From contig NQMI01000039.1 in NCBI GenBank assembly GCA_002270565.1, forward strand, positions 248,930 through 312,929: 64,000 nucleotides of DNA, given 5' to 3'. The position numbers and the translations under genes were made by a program. Shown here one piece after another: positions 10,584 through 21,620 of the stretch. Positions within the stretch are counted from its first letter, which is position 1. The number at the start of each line of letters is the position of its first letter. The notes beneath the pieces were generated by a model. The model had not been told where the DNA came from. It worked only from the letters and a program-made list of their open reading frames with translations, and ran no database searches. This DNA comes from Stenocarpella maydis. Its lineage: Eukaryota > Ascomycota > Sordariomycetes > Diaporthales > Diaporthaceae.

Positions 10584-11619
10584 CATATGTAGACATCGAA
10601 TCTGGAAAAGCCCAATGTCGGGATACGGGAGCATCTTGAGCGATGTCTCATCTACATTTAGCTGCATTGTTCGTACAACTTGGGCTACGATACGCAGACG
10701 GTGATGATTGCCAGACAGCCACTCAGATCCCATCAGAATCGCGCTCCCCCTGGGGCAGACAGGACAGTAACCTTGGTCATGCTGGGAGGGGACAAGTGGT
10801 GTACATATGAATCAGACAGTGTTCCATTCTGTGCCTGAGACCATGGCCAGAAGTTTCACTCCCGCTCAGGACATCAGGTGTGTCTCATTAGCTGGCAGAA
10901 ACGTTGACTAGCACATGCTTACTAGAAACGGGCTAAACGATATTATGAAATGTGAGCAGCGAATTTGACTGGCGGATCTTCGCCGAGGGCTAAATATCGT
11001 GCGTACTTTCGTCGTCTCGTTAGAGGCGTGGCGCTCGCTGGACCTCGAGACTAGGACACGCGACTCGTCTCGTGCGGCCTGGGATACAGAGTACTTGGCC
11101 CAACATAGGCAGCCCACTACGGACGTATCCAGCTGAACATTATCCCCTGTGTCAATCATGGACACGCCTGCCGGGTCCTGCCGCGCTCATCTCGTCGTCC
11201 GCACACGGGCACACTAACTGTCACGCTGAGTACGCAACCTTCTGAGACCGGCCACCATTAGTATCGTGTCAGCACGCCTCAGGTGGGCCTATTTCCCCAG
11301 GAAGACCACCATCGACGTGCCTGAAATGCTCAGGAGAGGGTTCCAGGGAGCGCTTGAGCGAGGAACCTCGCCATGCGATGAGCCATTTAATCCAGCGGGA
11401 GGTCCCTGATATCCTGCCTGCGCTAAAGGACTCCGCCGCTAAAGAATAAAAATCTCCGGCCATTACTTGCATTTCCCGGCCCCTTCAGTTGCTGCCGGAG
11501 CCACTGCGCCCCTTCTTAGGCCCTGGGCAGGCGGGACTATCGTGGGGTCTCTGATATCCCATTGTCCGCAGCGGGTAGCCAATTCGCATGCGAGATTAGC
11601 GGCTTGCCTGCCTCAAGAT

Positions 11620-11646
11620 TTTTTTTGGGGGNGGGGAGTGGGGTTT
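11620..11646. other. Homopolymer tract with one ambiguous base (N at 11632)
   Basis: An eight- to nine-base T run is followed by G runs with N at 11632, the only ambiguous base noticed. It probably marks unresolved homopolymer length. Confidence 0.9.
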
Positions 11647-14600
11647 CCTTCGCCAGCCGAGCGATTATCCGCTTACAGCATTGTAAGACATGACGCCTAG
11701 TTTGGGCTGAAAGGCGTTGAGTCTCGTGGATGTGGTGTGTCGGAAACAGTGACTCGGCCGCTTTTCGTGGTGAGTGGTCTCTCCCTCACACTACAAACAT
11801 GTCTTAGGTTTGTAGGCAAAACTAGTGTTTCGATTGGGCTTTCCCCGACGGCAGCTTGCTCTAGCCGCAAATATGTCGCTGGTTCCCTAGGAGATACCGA
11901 CGGAGTGGTAAACCGGTCTGAGTCGAGTCCGCCTCCAGCTTGCCACTGGCGCTGGTTGTCACTCGGGGGCGGCAGCTCAGACCAGACTAAAGTGGTTCAG
12001 GGGTAGAGGCTAACGGATTCAACGGGAGAGGACGTTCTACTGAATCTTTCCTCTTGGAGCTGGCGGTCCTCGATACCATCCATAAGAGTCGACCTATTTC
12101 TCGCCGCCTGACGGTGCATTGCGTGCTCTCTTCCGAGTTGGCCGGCACCTTTCCATCAAGTGCCGTCAAACCCCTGACGGAAGCCGTAGCGGTGGTAATG
12201 GAGCACAATCCTCGGTTTAGCCGGCCGAACCGGCCCCCGGGCTACATAGTACGCTCAGGTGACCGCTCCTTGTTGTGGGGGGATCGACGGTCTTTGTTCG
12301 CCTGGAAACCCCTGCCCAGTTTAGAGCCTATTGCTGTGCACGTGAGTCGTCCAAGAGTACTCCGTAGCGACCGGGCGCTCGGGGCATGGCCACGCAGGAC
12401 GGCACCTGGGTTTTGACGGGGTTTTGACGCCTTCCCTACTATGTATTCTCCCATGGCGCCAAGTAGAACTTGGCCTCGCCCATCATCTCCGTACTAGTGT
12501 TGTATGACGTCTCGAGAAGCCGACGATACAGTAAGATTCCACCGGGGCTCTCGCAGGGGTTCTTCCAGATGTCTCAACCTAACATGTGGGCCTGTTCTGG
12601 TGGAAAGTCCACCAATCAAGCTGGAAGCCGCGGGACCCTGAAGGACCCTGGATTTTGGGATGCTAGATCGTTGGACAACGGCGGACGTAACAAGTCTCTG
12701 GCCACCGAGTTGCTGTTGGTAATGGGTCACGAGAGCGGTGCGGAGTGCTGCTGGTGGACGAGTTCCGAGCAGTGGGATGGGGTGGATGGTCAAGGCATAC
12801 CGCACACTATTATAACGTAGTATGTAATTGAATGCACGTGTGTGCTGTGGATCTCGTGCAGCATATACCAGCTCGCACAGATCGATCGCATGACGCCCGC
12901 CTGGAGAGAGACGGGGAGAGACTAGGCTGTTCTGGCGGGTTCCCGAATGCGGACAGGCGTTGCTTGTTCTTCCTTTTTGGCGCCTCAGCCGCCAGCACGC
13001 CAAACCTGCCCAACAGCCCAGCCGACAAGCACCAGGAACAAAAGGCGGGGGCTCCAAGGTTGCTTGCTGCAGGGCCCTGAAGCGCTCCGCTCCACGGCAC
13101 GCCTGTCATGCATGCAAGGCCCATGAAAGAGTATGCAGGCGGTGAGTGAAGCGGTGCAGATCAATGTGGTCCTCCTTTCTGCATGCCGGGGAGAAAGCCT
13201 CCCAGCCTCGCCTGCCGGCCGGCCGGCACAGGATTCAGGTTGAGGCACATGTTATATAGGCCCGGGTTCTCATGCTATAAGCATGTCGTCCGACGTGCCG
13301 GTGCACCGCACCGGCAAGCAGCAGGACGGGGAACGTGTCCATGCGCATGAACAGAGTCCAAGGCCCCCCCGGTGGGGGGGGGGGCTGGCTGGGCACGAGG
13401 TATGAATCAGGAGCAGGAACCGCCGCAGCTCCTGCAGCTCCTCGGATCTCTGCAGGAGAAAGAGGACGGGCCAGACGAGCTGTAGGAGACGGTTCTGTGC
13501 ACAGCGCCATGGTGTCACATGTGGTGTCAAGGGGCGTAGCATCCTGACTTCGGCCCGTGATGGCGAGTCCTCCTGAGGGGCCGTATTCCCGGGAGGAGGA
13601 ATGGGGCTCCAGTGGTTTCTCTGTTTTGTTGTGTGCTGAGCTGGGCCGAGATGTTTCTGGCGTCACGCATTCCAATCGTAATGGAGGCTTTGCGTTTATA
13701 GTATGTATACTATTCCTGAATCCTCGTGCCTGGGTATCCACGGCTCGTGTCTCCCAGCCTGCCAGCGTCGTCGTCATGGCAGCAGGCTTTGGGGTCCAGG
13801 CTGGCAAGGCCTGGCAAGTGAACGAAAGTGCATTGACTCGGGAGAGATTGGCCATGCAGAATAAGGGTACCCAGAGGAGGCGATTGCTGGCCTGCGCCGC
13901 CAGGGGATCGCTGCTTGGTGAGGCAGCTGGGCAGGCGGAAAGCAGATCTACCCTGGATGTGGACTGGGCCGTACTGGACTATCAGGCCACGCACCTGGAC
14001 TTACAAGCCAACTGCTAGGCGGGCACTCGGGCCAGTGCGTAGAAGACCCAGAACATGCGCAGAATGAACCAGATCCAAACGGCCAGGCACTAACACCGCT
14101 GACAGCCCTGAGCCCTGGATCCCAGTTCTCTTTTTTAGCCCTGCCTCCCCATCCACCATCCACCCTTCGCCGCCGACATCTCGTGCCGCTCCTCGCTACC
14201 CAACACGAGTAGTATACCTACAAGACAACCTCAACCTCACTGCTTCTTCTCCCTGTCCTAGCCGTCCCTACTGCCATCGCGGGAGTCGACTCGACAACCC
14301 CACCCCACCCGTTGCTGCCACCTCTTCGAAGCTAGCTAGCCGCCGGCGAGCACCACTCTCTGGCACCGCCCTGAACCCCATCGACTGACACCAGCTGAGA
14401 TGGCCTAAGACAGTCCTCTGCTCGGGTCTCGAAACTGAACTCTCCGGGTCGCATTTCAGTCTGCGTCGGCTTGCTCTTTCAGTCGTCACCCACACAACAC
14501 GTGCTGCGCGTGTCTGCACGAGGGGGCGAAGAGACCCAACGTTGAGCCTATTGCCCCTCCACCAATCGCGCCTGCGGCACCTGCACCTGCTGCGACGACT

Positions 14601-14736
14601 CCACCATCCCACAGCTACCGGCCGTCTCCAGACCACCTCCAGACCACCTCCAGACGGCCGCGCCCTGCTGTTCCTCCCCCTCCATGCATGCGACGTTTCG
14701 GTGATTCTTTCCGGGCCTGCTAGAGCCGTCGTCGCT

Positions 14737-15708
14737 ATGGAGCCTGTCCCGGAGACTGAGAAGCTCGAGGAGTTCCGTTCAGGCCCCCTCCCTTCTCTTC
14801 GCCTACAACACTCGAACTATAACCCACAGCCCGTGAACTCTGAGCCCGAATCCCCTCGGAAGCCTCCCACCATGCGTCGTTCCACCGATCCATCGCCCTC
14901 GTCGCCAATTTCTCCCACATGGAACGCCGCTGCTCTGCCATATCGCCCGCGCACCACCTCGCCATTGTCAGGCAACCACGTCAGGTCCAAATCTGCCGCC
15001 ACTCTGGCACCCCCTCCCATGGGGCGTGCCCAGTCCATGCCCGGCGTGAACGGACTTGGTCACATCCTCATCCCACGCCCCCAGAGCCCCAAGGGGTCGC
15101 CACAGCGACAGCGGTCTCTACGAAAGCCAGTCGACGAGACGTACCCCCCAGCCTCGCCCACACGCACATCGGTCCTACCTGATCGCCAGCTGTCAGAGAG
15201 AAACAGCTCTCCCAACCTGGGCTTCAGCATGCCTATGGTCCGCCAGCGCCCTTCGTCGCCCCTCCGCCACCTCCCGAGCCCCAGCACCAGTTCATTGCCT
15301 GGCTCCTTGCCATCGTCGTCTATTACCTCCTCCCCGGTCCAGCGACCATATGACTTACTCAGCGACAAGGACGGCTACTCGTCTTCTGGCGGCTACGCAC
15401 CGTCATCCTCCATGCCTTCTACGCCCATTTCTATGAGGTCTCGAAGCCCCAGCATCTCAAGTCTGGAGACCATCCCGGACTCGCCTGATGCCGAGGAGGC
15501 TGCACTTGAGGCGGACAGGATCGCGCAGCTCAAGGCCGCTGCTGACGCTGAGGACGGCGGTGAGCCTAAGGGTCGCAGCAGCTTGGACGCCCCAGTACGT
15601 GGCCGCACCCTGAGCGGGTTTGGAACGAGAGACAAGCGTAAGCGGTGGAGTGTCTGTGGCGCAGAGAGACGAGGCGACCTGGACCTGGAGACCATCTGGG
15701 AAGACTGA
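14737..15708 (+). CDS. Pro/Ser-rich basic protein of unknown function
   Basis: This single-exon gene encodes 323 aa. Residues 15-260 are low complexity, rich in Ser, Pro, Arg and Thr, with many SP/TP and RxxS sites (for example RRSTDPS, RSKS, KRWS), so the protein is probably disordered and a phosphorylation target. A short acidic helix follows ('EEAALEADRIAQLKAAAD'). The C-terminus ends 'KRKRWSVCGAERRGDLDL' and then ETIWED, a motif I recall as conserved in similar 'basic proline-rich' proteins of filamentous fungi. There is no signal peptide or membrane segment. The start chosen is the ATG at 14737, the first in a sequence with protein character; the open frame extends upstream to 14542 through leader-like sequence. 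Function unknown. Confidence 0.75.
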   Translation: MEPVPETEKLEEFRSGPLPSLRLQHSNYNPQPVNSEPESPRKPPTMRRSTDPSPSSPISPTWNAAALPYRPRTTSPLSGNHVRSKSAATLAPPPMGRAQSMPGVNGLGHILIPRPQSPKGSPQRQRSLRKPVDETYPPASPTRTSVLPDRQLSERNSSPNLGFSMPMVRQRPSSPLRHLPSPSTSSLPGSLPSSSITSSPVQRPYDLLSDKDGYSSSGGYAPSSSMPSTPISMRSRSPSISSLETIPDSPDAEEAALEADRIAQLKAAADAEDGGEPKGRSSLDAPVRGRTLSGFGTRDKRKRWSVCGAERRGDLDLETIWED

Positions 15709-16549
15709 TGGTGTGATGACTCTGGGCTGTGGCCATCCTTTTTGCTGCCGCCAGTTGTCTGGCCAAGGGGCAGTTTTTGGCGAGCCTCGTCGGCTACTCC
15801 TTCCACCTTTCCCCGGCTGCGGTGGAAGGTACACTGTATAAATTTCAGCTAGGAAGCATTCTAGGGCGTCTTTCGGAAGCAAAGCGTGTCTGCATTTTCG
15901 GATCACGCAAGGGAAATAAGGGGCGTTTTGAGTGAGCCTGTTCGATACCCTATCGCATCTGTTGTTTGACCGATCGACCGAGGGGGGGTCTCACGGCTCG
16001 GACTGTACTGTATGGCAGCCGTTCTTTTTTTTTTCTCTTAGGGAGCCTCATTCAAATACGCGCTAGGTCATCAAGGGCAGCCGAATTCATCTAGACTCTG
16101 AGCCAAGGTGCCATCCCTGGTGTCAATTACCAGGGCGATCGTGATTGAGGGTCATGTCAAAGTGGTGATGTAAGGACGGCAAGCCGGCCTCGTGATGGCA
16201 GTGTGGTGGTGTGGCTGTTCTCCCTTGCTGAAAAAAGCCTGCTTCCCCTTCCCAGCATCGCAGGACTAACCGCCCTCACCTGCCAATAGTTGCCCGGTTG
16301 GGTCTGAGAACATCATCCCTTGTGAATAGTGCATCTAGATCTTGACCGACCTTTGCTTGAGAGCCACGAGGCCATCTACCTATAAGACTCTTGGGAAGAA
16401 GCTCGAGATGACTGGAGAAGCACCCTACACATCATCAGCAGCGGACACTCGCTTTGCATACACTCACTTAAGGCACAGTCCTCCTGATCCCTCGGGCATT
16501 CCCCAATCACTCGTTTTCTGTATAAATTTTGTCTCTCTTGGGCAGAAGC
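15709..16549. other. Intergenic region, no gene seen
   Basis: This stretch holds the 3' region of the Pro/Ser-rich gene and the promoter of the secreted-protein gene. TATAAAT occurs at about 16521, some 25 bases before the start codon, too close to be the core TATA box unless the leader is very short. Confidence 0.5.
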
Positions 16550-18257
16550 ATGCATCACAACGTACTTCTAATTGCTGCGGGGCTCATCTGCAGCCCGGTA
16601 TTCGCAGCACCCAACATCAACAATGTATGTGGAATGTTGAAAAATACAAGAATCTGAGACAACAAGCATCTGCATTTTTGTGTAGGACGAATTCGTACTG
16701 ACACTGATCAGCGCCCCAACCCCCGCCGAGTACATCGTCAACGCCAAGCTCCTGCGCCCATCCTGTCCCTGGGGACCCCGTTCCGAGCTCCGTTCTACGA
16801 GCCGCCCAGCGAGTTCGTGAGCCTCGACGATGATTCTACAAGCTCAGCACCTCCCGACAGCACAAGCGCCGTCATCGTCGATCCTCTGACACCCATCCCC
16901 ATATACCCCACGAGCCCATGCTCCGTGATCAGAATCACAGAGTACGTCACCGTGTACGACACAGCCTCGTCCACATCATCCCCTGCAAACCTGACCTCGG
17001 CGCCGTACGGGTGGAACTCTTCGACCATCTCCTCGGGGCTCCTGACCGGAACTGGAATCTTGGTGACCACAACGACAAGCCAGCCCTACTTTCCCATAAC
17101 AAACTCGACGACATCGACACTCTTTGGCACGGACGGCACCGGCGCTCCTGCATTCGCCAACACCACTTCCTCAGCAGTCCTTCCTCCGAACAACACTCTG
17201 ACCCCCTCAAACTTCACATCCTTCCCCAATATCACCACGCCAACACTCCTCCCGACCTCCGCCGTCGGCCCCACGTTGAACCTCACCAGCTTTGTTAACG
17301 TCAGCTCCACGCCATATGTCACGCCAACACCGCTCCCAGCGAACTTCACCTCCTTTCCCAACGCCAGCTCCACGCCCGAGATCAGCATCCTACCCATCCC
17401 GACCTCATCATCGTCCGGCAACGTCTCGTCCATCCCGTCCCCGTCATCGTCCGGCAGTGTCTCGTCCATCCCGTCCCCGTTATCGTCCGGCAATGTCTCG
17501 TCCATCCCATCCCCATCTTCGTCTGGTAATGTCTCGTTCATCCCGTCAACGTCGGGACTAACAGTGACGTCCATCGTCGTGTCGGGGACATCCTCGTCGA
17601 CCACGACGTTCACGTCGCTCATCATTGACACGAACATACCCCCGATGGAGACGGCGTCGCCGTCCGTGTCGTCGACCTCGTCGTCGCTCGTGATCGTGAC
17701 GACTGTCACCCCGATCGCCACGGCCAGCTCCATGCCGCCCGAGTTCCCGACGACCATCATCACCGCCAGCGGCACCGTCTCGTCCGCCGGGCCGGGCGGT
17801 ACGCCCTCGGCGTCCATCCACTGCGGCATCCACGGCACCGCAATGGGCGTGTATTACCTCGCCACATACGCCTACAACAGGGCGAACACCCCCGTGACGC
17901 TTCAGGGATGCTATCAGTTCTGCGCTGTGAGTGTCAGAGCCCCGATTACCAAGTTCACCCTGCCCCTCTGCCCCGCAACCTGTGCCTGCCGAACCTTGCC
18001 CAGTGCGCCTTTTGCAAGCAACACCGAGCCCATACGTGCCCGCTCCTTCATCTCAAACCCCGATGCTAACTGTGTGGGGAAAACAGGTAGCAGTCGAGCG
18101 GTGCTACAGCTACGAGTTCTACCTGGAGCCCGGCCTGGACAGCCCGAGGTGCAAGCTTTACGGCGGCCTTGTCGCGTACGAGGTCGACTCCGTCGATCCG
18201 TACCAGCCCAACCAATGGTTCGACGTGGCGTGCGGCGACCCAACAAAGTACGTGTGA
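16550..18257 (+). CDS. Secreted Ser/Thr-rich (mucin-like) protein with PAN-like C-terminal module
   Basis: The exons are 16550-16624, 16712-17926 and 18087-18257, giving 486 aa. Intron 1 is 87 nt (GTATGT, CTGAC, GATCAG); intron 2 is 160 nt (GTGAGT, GCTAAC at 18065-18070, AACAG). Exon 1 encodes a clear signal peptide (MHHNVLLIAAGLICSPVFAA). A basic stretch after cleavage (NPRRVHRQRQ) could be a Kex2-type processing site. Residues of about 60-370 are Ser/Thr/Pro-rich with many N-x-S/T sequons (NLTS, NVSS, NFTS), suggesting heavy N- and O-glycosylation. Four 12-residue repeats lie in the middle. The last 100 residues hold spaced cysteines (HCGIHG, GCYQFCA, ERCYSYEF, PRCKLYGG, VACGDP) like a PAN/apple-type fold. 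No GPI signal is seen at the end. It is probably extracellular or wall-associated. Confidence 0.8.
17408..17551 (+). repeat. Four-copy 36-bp coding minisatellite
   Basis: Units start at 17408, 17444, 17480 and 17516 and encode variants of SSSGNVSSIPSP. The copies differ by a few bases each. The repeat stays in frame, so copy-number change would alter the length of the glycosylated stalk without disrupting the protein. Confidence 0.9.
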
Positions 18258-18980
18258 AGCAGTGGGGAAGGCGTTCCTCGGCCACCGCCGCAGCGGTAGC
18301 AGAGGCGCGGGTCCGGTGGCCCGAACCTGGGAAATACTTTTCTTCCTCTTTTTTTTCCTTCTTTTTTTTTCCCCTTTTGGTGTTCTCATCCTCCAAACTC
18401 TCATCTCTCCTCCCATTCTGTCTCTCATTCACAGACTCATTTTCAAAGCGCCAGCCAGAGGTGATGAGCGTGCTGACCTTTGTTCTCGTTTGGCCTGCTG
18501 TCTCTATGTTTTCATAGATCAATAGATCTCATGATGTCGTGTCCGTTCTTAGAAGAATGCTTTTGTTGTAATAACCCCCGAGTATTCAGTGCAACTACTT
18601 CGTCCTTGCTTTGGAATATCATCGTCCATTACGGCGATTCCCACAGAGTGTGCTCGGTATGGTGAACATCTTGATGTGTGTCCATTGCTGTTGAGGGTGA
18701 CTGGAAGAAGGGCGCGATAGGGAAATAGACACGTTCGTCAATGTCGTGGCATACAATGGTCCGATCGACTGACCTCTTTCGTAGCGGCTGAGTCTTGTAG
18801 CATTTTGGGCCGTTCTGTGCAGCAGAAGCAGAGCCAGACATGTCTTAACCCAAACGCGCCAGACTCAACTCGCGGTGGATTGAGGCAGTCTATCCTGACA
18901 TCATCTCGTAAGCTGCAAAAACATAAGAGCAAAAAAGCAATGCAGCTTATTCGGGGCAGCCTCGTTCCGGGGCGGGGATC
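18258..18980. other. Convergent intergenic region, no gene seen
   Basis: The 3' ends of the secreted-protein and PP2A-activator genes face each other here. A C/T-rich run with two poly-T tracts lies at 18340-18377. No gene seen. Confidence 0.55.
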
Positions 18981-20318
18981 TTAATCAAAAGGGATCCTGC
19001 GCAGGGTCTCGCCCTTCTTCATCGCCTCCATGCCGGCAGCAACGCCGCTGGGGACCTTGATACCACAGCACTCGCCCCACCCGTTCTGCTGGTGAACATG
19101 CCTGATGTCGCCCTCGTCAAATACCTGGACCTCTCCGCCCTCGTCGTCGTCCTCCTCGTCCGGGATGCCGGCCCGGCTCTGTTCGCTCATGCCATCCACG
19201 GCCGGGACCAGGGACCCGAACAGGAAATGCTGCATGACGGGTAGCTTCTTGAGAACTTCGGCCACGAACATGCGGCGCATGCCGCCCTCGATCTTCTCCC
19301 ACGACTTGGCGGACGAGATGTCGTCCAGCATGGGGCTGTGCCACCGCAGGCCCTTGACGGTCTTGGTGCTGTTGACGAAGACTATCTGGTTCAGGTAGAG
19401 GTAGTCCTTACCGAACTGCTCGAGCATGAGCTCCTGGTGGATGGCCCGGGGAGTGATGTATTTGTGGTGTGACAGCTGTGACGCGCCGAACAGGAAGGGC
19501 AGAAACTGGTAGTCGTCCAGCCCCCACACGCCGTGCGAGCCGGCCGGCTCGAGGTAGTATAGGCACTGGATGACGCGCATGACCTCGAGGTAGCGGGTGA
19601 AGACCTTGAGGACTAGAGACTTGAAGTCGGCGCGGGTGACGATGCGGAGCTGGTAGAGGCACAGCAGCCAGATCATGAAGTTGAGCTCATGGCCGGAGCC
19701 GTAGTCGATGCGCTTCCGGTTCCCGAAGGCCTGGTTGAGGTACGTCGAGAGCTCGGCCACGGCCTCGTGGTTTTCGAGGCCGAGTCTCTGGTGCCACTTC
19801 GTATCTTGCGCCCTGGCCTTGTCTAGGAAGTCTCTGAACCTCTTGTTGCCGAACCTGGAGCCACCCTGGTCGTCTGGGGGATTCTGGTAGACGAGCTGCT
19901 CCACCTCGTCGAGGATCTCCAGGAGCGTCCGGATTGGGGCGGTCAGCTCCTCATCCTTGACTGCCGAGATGGGCGTGTCGACGACAGACTCGGACAGGCT
20001 GAAGATCCAGGACAGTATCAGGTTAAATGATGGGGAGGACACAAACAAGTCGTGGTCCGCTTTTGACAGGATGCGACGGCTCGGCACGCAAAACGAGCCT
20101 GGGGTGTCTGGGGGCGGCGGAAGAGCAGGCGTCTCGGGGAAGGGGATGGGATTCTCAGGCCCCTTTCGCCGCCTCATGGGCTCGAGCTTGGGAAGCTTGT
20201 GGCTCAGACTTGGTCCTCCTTGAGGCCCTGCCGTTGCTGCTAGTGGTGGTGTTGATAGGGGCGGCGACTTGGTGTCTGCCGCTTGTTGGGCGGCCTCAGC
20301 CATTGCATTAGGAGCCAT
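18981..20318 (-). CDS. Serine/threonine-protein phosphatase 2A activator (PTPA, Rrd family)
   Basis: This single-exon gene encodes 445 aa. The first 75 residues are a variable Pro-rich leader. The PTPA domain then covers almost the whole protein: 'RIDYGSGHELNF' (the conserved nucleotide/peptide-binding loop), 'GVWGLDDYQFLPFLFGASQL' and 'RWHSPMLDDIS'. The end 'GWGECCGIKVPSG' is also typical. PTPA is a peptidyl-prolyl isomerase that activates the PP2A catalytic subunit. Fungi have two paralogues, Rrd1 and Rrd2; I cannot decide between them from the sequence alone. The start is ATG 20318; a second ATG five codons downstream is an alternative. It shares a 398-bp divergent promoter with RRP46. Confidence 0.93.
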   Translation of the reverse strand: MAPNAMAEAAQQAADTKSPPLSTPPLAATAGPQGGPSLSHKLPKLEPMRRRKGPENPIPFPETPALPPPPDTPGSFCVPSRRILSKADHDLFVSSPSFNLILSWIFSLSESVVDTPISAVKDEELTAPIRTLLEILDEVEQLVYQNPPDDQGGSRFGNKRFRDFLDKARAQDTKWHQRLGLENHEAVAELSTYLNQAFGNRKRIDYGSGHELNFMIWLLCLYQLRIVTRADFKSLVLKVFTRYLEVMRVIQCLYYLEPAGSHGVWGLDDYQFLPFLFGASQLSHHKYITPRAIHQELMLEQFGKDYLYLNQIVFVNSTKTVKGLRWHSPMLDDISSAKSWEKIEGGMRRMFVAEVLKKLPVMQHFLFGSLVPAVDGMSEQSRAGIPDEEDDDEGGEVQVFDEGDIRHVHQQNGWGECCGIKVPSGVAAGMEAMKKGETLRRIPFD

Positions 20319-20716
20319 AGTCTTGATGTGCAGTCATACAAGCCCTTTGCGTGGATTTGAAGTGGCCTCCAAGGTTATCGATGCGCTGATGGGGTGTGGT
20401 GGCTCCCTGACTGCTTGGTAATGGTTGCTGTCAGTTACAAATCACCCTGTGCTGCAGGTGACGACTGCTGATGTAGATACATGGGTACATGCCGCAACCT
20501 GCACACCTACACTACACGTAGTGTACATGCATAGGTGCTCCGTACGTACTGACTGCATGCGGGGCCCGGGCACTGTCTGCATTGCAGAGCCGCTAGCGTA
20601 ACTCTGTGGGTGGTGGGGCTCCAAGCGACATTCTTTTCCGAGTGAATATCAGCCTGGTGCAGTGCCTCGCCTCACCTTGATGACACAGACACCGCAGACG
20701 CTGCTTCGATTCCGCA
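20319..20716. promoter_or_regulatory. Divergent promoter between PP2A activator and RRP46
   Basis: Only 398 bp separate the two start codons. It contains an inverted repeat at 20508-20525 (arms TACACTAC and GTAGTGTA, 2-nt spacer), followed by GTAC-rich sequence at 20523-20555. Shared regulation is possible but not shown. Confidence 0.55.
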
Positions 20717-21620
20717 ATGACAGTGTCAGCTAAGCCCGAGGCCGTCTTGTCGCCGCTGCCAAAGGCGAACGGCTCTGCAACATACTCATATGCTGGCTAC
20801 ACCATCACGGCCTCGGCAAACGGTCCTGTCGAGGCCCAGAAACGGGACGAGCATCCCTATGAGGCGGCGGTCGACGTTGTCGTCCGACCGGCCTCGGGCG
20901 TCGGAGGTCAGTTCTCTTGGCACCCAGGAGACTCTCCCAGAAAACACATGCTCATGTCTCTTACACAGGTACTAGGGAGAGGCATCTCGAGTCCTTGTTG
21001 CAGCAGTCACTGCGACAGCTCATCCTGGTCAAGAACTTCCCTCGCTGCGTCGTACAGGTCGTGCTGCAAGTTACGGCAACACCTGCCAATGAATACGTCA
21101 ACGCGAAACTCGTCCAGGCGAGCTCGGTATGGGACACAAGAGCTCCCCGTCAACCCTTCCCCCGGTCTTTGGTCGGGACTGCTTGCATGTCGCTGACCCT
21201 TCCTAACAGGATTTGCTCATCATCCCGGCTCTGCTTCAGACCGCGGTTCTGGCGCTTCTGTCCGCTGCGGTACCGATGAGGGCTACAGCTGCGTCTGTTG
21301 CTGCCGCCGTCTCGCCCAGTAAAGGCGAGACCCAGGTAACGATGGATCCTTCTCCACGAGAGGCAGGCAAAACCCGATCCATCCACGTCTTGGCATTCAC
21401 CTCATTCGGTGAGCTTCTGCTTGCTGAGAGCGAAGGTGAATTCACCATGACCGAGTGGGATCAAGTTTACGAAACCGCGCGGGGCGCGTGCTGCGGCGTG
21501 GCTGACGGTGACGGGGTGCACGCTGTTTTGGATGACACTCAACAAAGTGGCCCAGACATGCGTCAGTTTGTTAGGTCAGCAGCAGAGAGCAAAGTCGCGG
21601 CAGATCTATACTGGAAGTGA
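20717..21620 (+). CDS. rrp46: Exosome complex component Rrp46 (RNase PH-like)
   Basis: The exons are 20717-20906, 20969-21126 and 21210-21620, giving 252 aa. Introns are 62 nt (GTCAGT..CACAG) and 83 nt (GTATGG..CTAACAG, with CTGAC upstream). The RNase PH fold is visible: an early strand region 'YEAAVDVVVRPASGVG', then 'TRERHLESLLQQSLRQLIL', 'FPRCVVQVVLQV', and 'DLLIIPALLQTAVLALLSA' with the conserved long helix of the family. The C-terminal half 'IHVLAFTSFGELLLAESEG' matches the second RNase PH-like lobe. Rrp46 is a structural ring subunit of the nuclear and cytoplasmic RNA exosome; eukaryotic ring subunits are catalytically inert. The length is close to that of yeast Rrp46 and its orthologues. 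Confidence 0.88.

Larger units (their letters stand above)
9782..14736. other. Gene-poor region of about 5 kb, no supported gene
   Basis: No frame here shows a recognised domain, a convincing splice pattern or fungal protein character. The stretch 10.9-12.5 kb reads like decayed sequence, but I cannot assign it to a transposon family and see no terminal repeats. The final 500-600 bases, C/T-rich, probably form the leader of the Pro/Ser-rich protein gene. Confidence 0.5.

Noticed and set aside
17086..17838. 250-codon minus-strand frame with repeats of 'DGDGMDETLPDD' type
   Set aside because: It is the antisense reading of the Ser/Pro minisatellite in the secreted protein, whose signal peptide and splice sites support the plus strand.
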